Source of the DNA: Xanthobacteraceae bacterium
GTDB taxonomy: Bacteria; Pseudomonadota; Alphaproteobacteria; Rhizobiales; Xanthobacteraceae
Length of the DNA: 6,283 nt
Assembly: GCA_030043175.1 (NCBI GenBank)
Contig: JASHYD010000028.1
Coordinates: 1 to 6,283 of the forward strand
Direction of reading: 5' to 3'
Both the position numbers and the translations under genes were made by a program. This document shows positions 5,692 to 6,283 of this stretch, in pieces; within the stretch, counting starts at the first letter, position 1, and each line of letters begins with the position of its first letter. Under the pieces are notes generated by a model. The model did not search any database. It had not been told where the DNA came from and saw only the letters and a program-made list of their open reading frames with translations.

Positions 5692-5941
5692 GCGCCTGCC
5701 GGCCCGCATCGGTGATCCTGATGCGGACTACCTCTATAACCGCTCGACCAGGACTCGTAACGACCTCTCGCTCCGCTGTCGCAAGGCATTCGTCAACGAG
5801 ACACGCGATCATGTCGCGATCGAATCCGTGGGTAATGACGAGCACCTCCTCCGTGATGCCATACGGAATGCTTGCGAGCAGCGCCAGTGCGCGGCGCCGT
5901 TGGTCCCCAGTAAGGTCTGGTTCTCTTCGATGTGCCGCCAT
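5681..5941 (-). CDS. Small hypothetical protein, possibly winged-helix
   Basis: The 86-residue product begins MAAHRREPDLTGDQRRRALA. The order of predicted elements is a helix (QRRRALALLAS), a loop with GITEEVLV, a helix (FDRDMIACLVDECLATA), then a beta-rich stretch (REVVTSP, VIEVVRIRITDAGRQALKD). The ending IRITDAGRQAL resembles the wing and last helix of MarR-like or other winged-helix proteins. Similar short proteins seem common in Bradyrhizobium and are unnamed. DNA binding is inference. The ATG at 5941 fits the start of the conserved part. The frame is open to a TTG at 6055, but the added residues (SYRNAVQREAGGHAKTASLA) are less typical. No good Shine-Dalgarno site is seen at either start. 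Confidence 0.65.
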   Translation of the reverse strand: MAAHRREPDLTGDQRRRALALLASIPYGITEEVLVITHGFDRDMIACLVDECLATAEREVVTSPGRAVIEVVRIRITDAGRQALKD

Positions 5942-6053
5942 GTATGTCGCGAGGCTGGCAGTTTTTGCGTGCCCCCCGGCCTCACGCTGGACTGCATTTC
6001 TGTAGGACACGGCGCCCGAGGTCTGGCACAGGGTACGGGGGGCAGGGGATGCC

Positions 6054-6105
6054 AAGCCATCGGGTCGCCGCAGTCACACAAGCCATCGGGTCGCCGCAGC
6101 CACAA
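6054..6105. repeat. 26-bp tandem duplication, two copies
   Basis: The unit beginning aagccatcgggtcgccgcag occurs at 6054-6079 and 6080-6105, differing only at two positions near the end of the unit (tcacac versus ccacaa). The copies abut exactly. They lie upstream of the gene starting at 5941, in a region without a supported gene. Because 26 is not a multiple of three, the duplication would break any frame through it. Confidence 0.85.
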
Positions 6106-6283
6106 TTGGCTCGGATCGCTTTCCAGGGCGAGCCCTACGTGTAAACCAGACGGAGGCTACATTGGTTCCGTTCCTGGAACCGATCACGGTCACTTGATTC
6201 CGGCCACGCGATGATGGCCGCGATAGCCTCGCAAACAAGCGGGGCGCCCCGAAGGACACCGCTTAATGGGGGGCAACGCTAGC
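6106..6283. other. Non-coding right edge with inverted repeats
   Basis: With the tandem repeat, the span 5942-6283 holds no supported gene. I see a GGTTCC/GGAACC inverted repeat (6164-6169 with 6176-6181), a perfect GGGGCGCCCC palindrome (6241-6250), and AAGCGG (6237-6242) able to pair with CCGCTT (6259-6264) around it. The frames that cross here, including a - strand one from 6259 to 6074, are arginine-rich and unconvincing. The region is probably the upstream control region of the - strand gene at 5941 plus the edge of the next gene's surroundings. Confidence 0.4.
6149..6174 (-). promoter_or_regulatory. Possible EcfG-type general stress promoter
   Basis: On the - strand, GGAAC (6174-6170) is followed after 17 bases by CGTC (6152-6149). 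The known alphaproteobacterial EcfG pattern is GGAAC, 16-17 bases, CGTT, so there is one mismatch in the -10 element. It points toward the gene starting at 5941, about 205 bases away, which is long. The GGAAC is also one part of an inverted-repeat region, so it could be coincidence. Confidence 0.25.

Noticed and set aside
6049..6144. A 31-codon + strand frame with a G-rich sequence before its ATG
   Set aside because: It runs through the 26-bp tandem duplication, has no recognisable features, and the G-run is too close to the start to be a convincing ribosome site.

Overview
The window looks like a stretch of a high-GC alphaproteobacterial chromosome, most likely Bradyrhizobium or a close Rhizobiales relative. 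That placement is inference: it rests on strong G/C preference at third codon positions, on the style of the HtpX, cytochrome and small hypothetical proteins, and on an IS256-type transposase relic of the kind common in that group. No CRISPR array, rRNA, tRNA or intact mobile element was found.

Left part (1-2690): the window opens with the last 50 residues of an RND efflux pump inner-membrane transporter on the + strand. Everything from 327 to 3981 is on the - strand. Read in the direction of transcription, it holds a relic of an IS256-family transposase (3981-3611), the membrane zinc protease gene htpX (3589-2687), a short membrane protein with an IPIEPIPGID motif (2496-2152), a small single-domain cupin (2144-1821), a gene-poor 500-base gap, and an exported diheme cytochrome c (1319-327) that converges on the RND gene. 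The membrane protein and the cupin are a tight pair with touching or overlapping ends. The cytochrome has its own Shine-Dalgarno site, a plausible promoter and a pair of direct repeats over the promoter region.

Right part (3982-6283): this half is loosely packed with small genes. It has an unassigned 103-residue protein (4753-4442, -) and a previously easy-to-miss 48-residue acidic protein (4984-4838, -). Divergent from the latter is a secreted Gly/Tyr-rich peptide with six cysteines (5074-5334, +). An 86-residue protein that may have a winged-helix fold follows (5941-5681, -). The spaces between hold hairpins, a 26-bp tandem duplication and a palindrome containing a possible general-stress (EcfG-type) promoter.

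How the parts fit: htpX, the cytochrome and the RND pump are all cell-envelope functions, but nothing shows them to be one pathway. The most notable observations are three. The decayed transposase runs, in its last open segment, in frame straight into htpX, so an automatic caller could give htpX a false 28-residue N-terminus. The secreted six-cysteine Gly/Tyr peptide is divergently paired with a small acidic protein. The cytochrome promoter carries a direct-repeat candidate operator. I found no convincing new multi-gene defence or mobile system.
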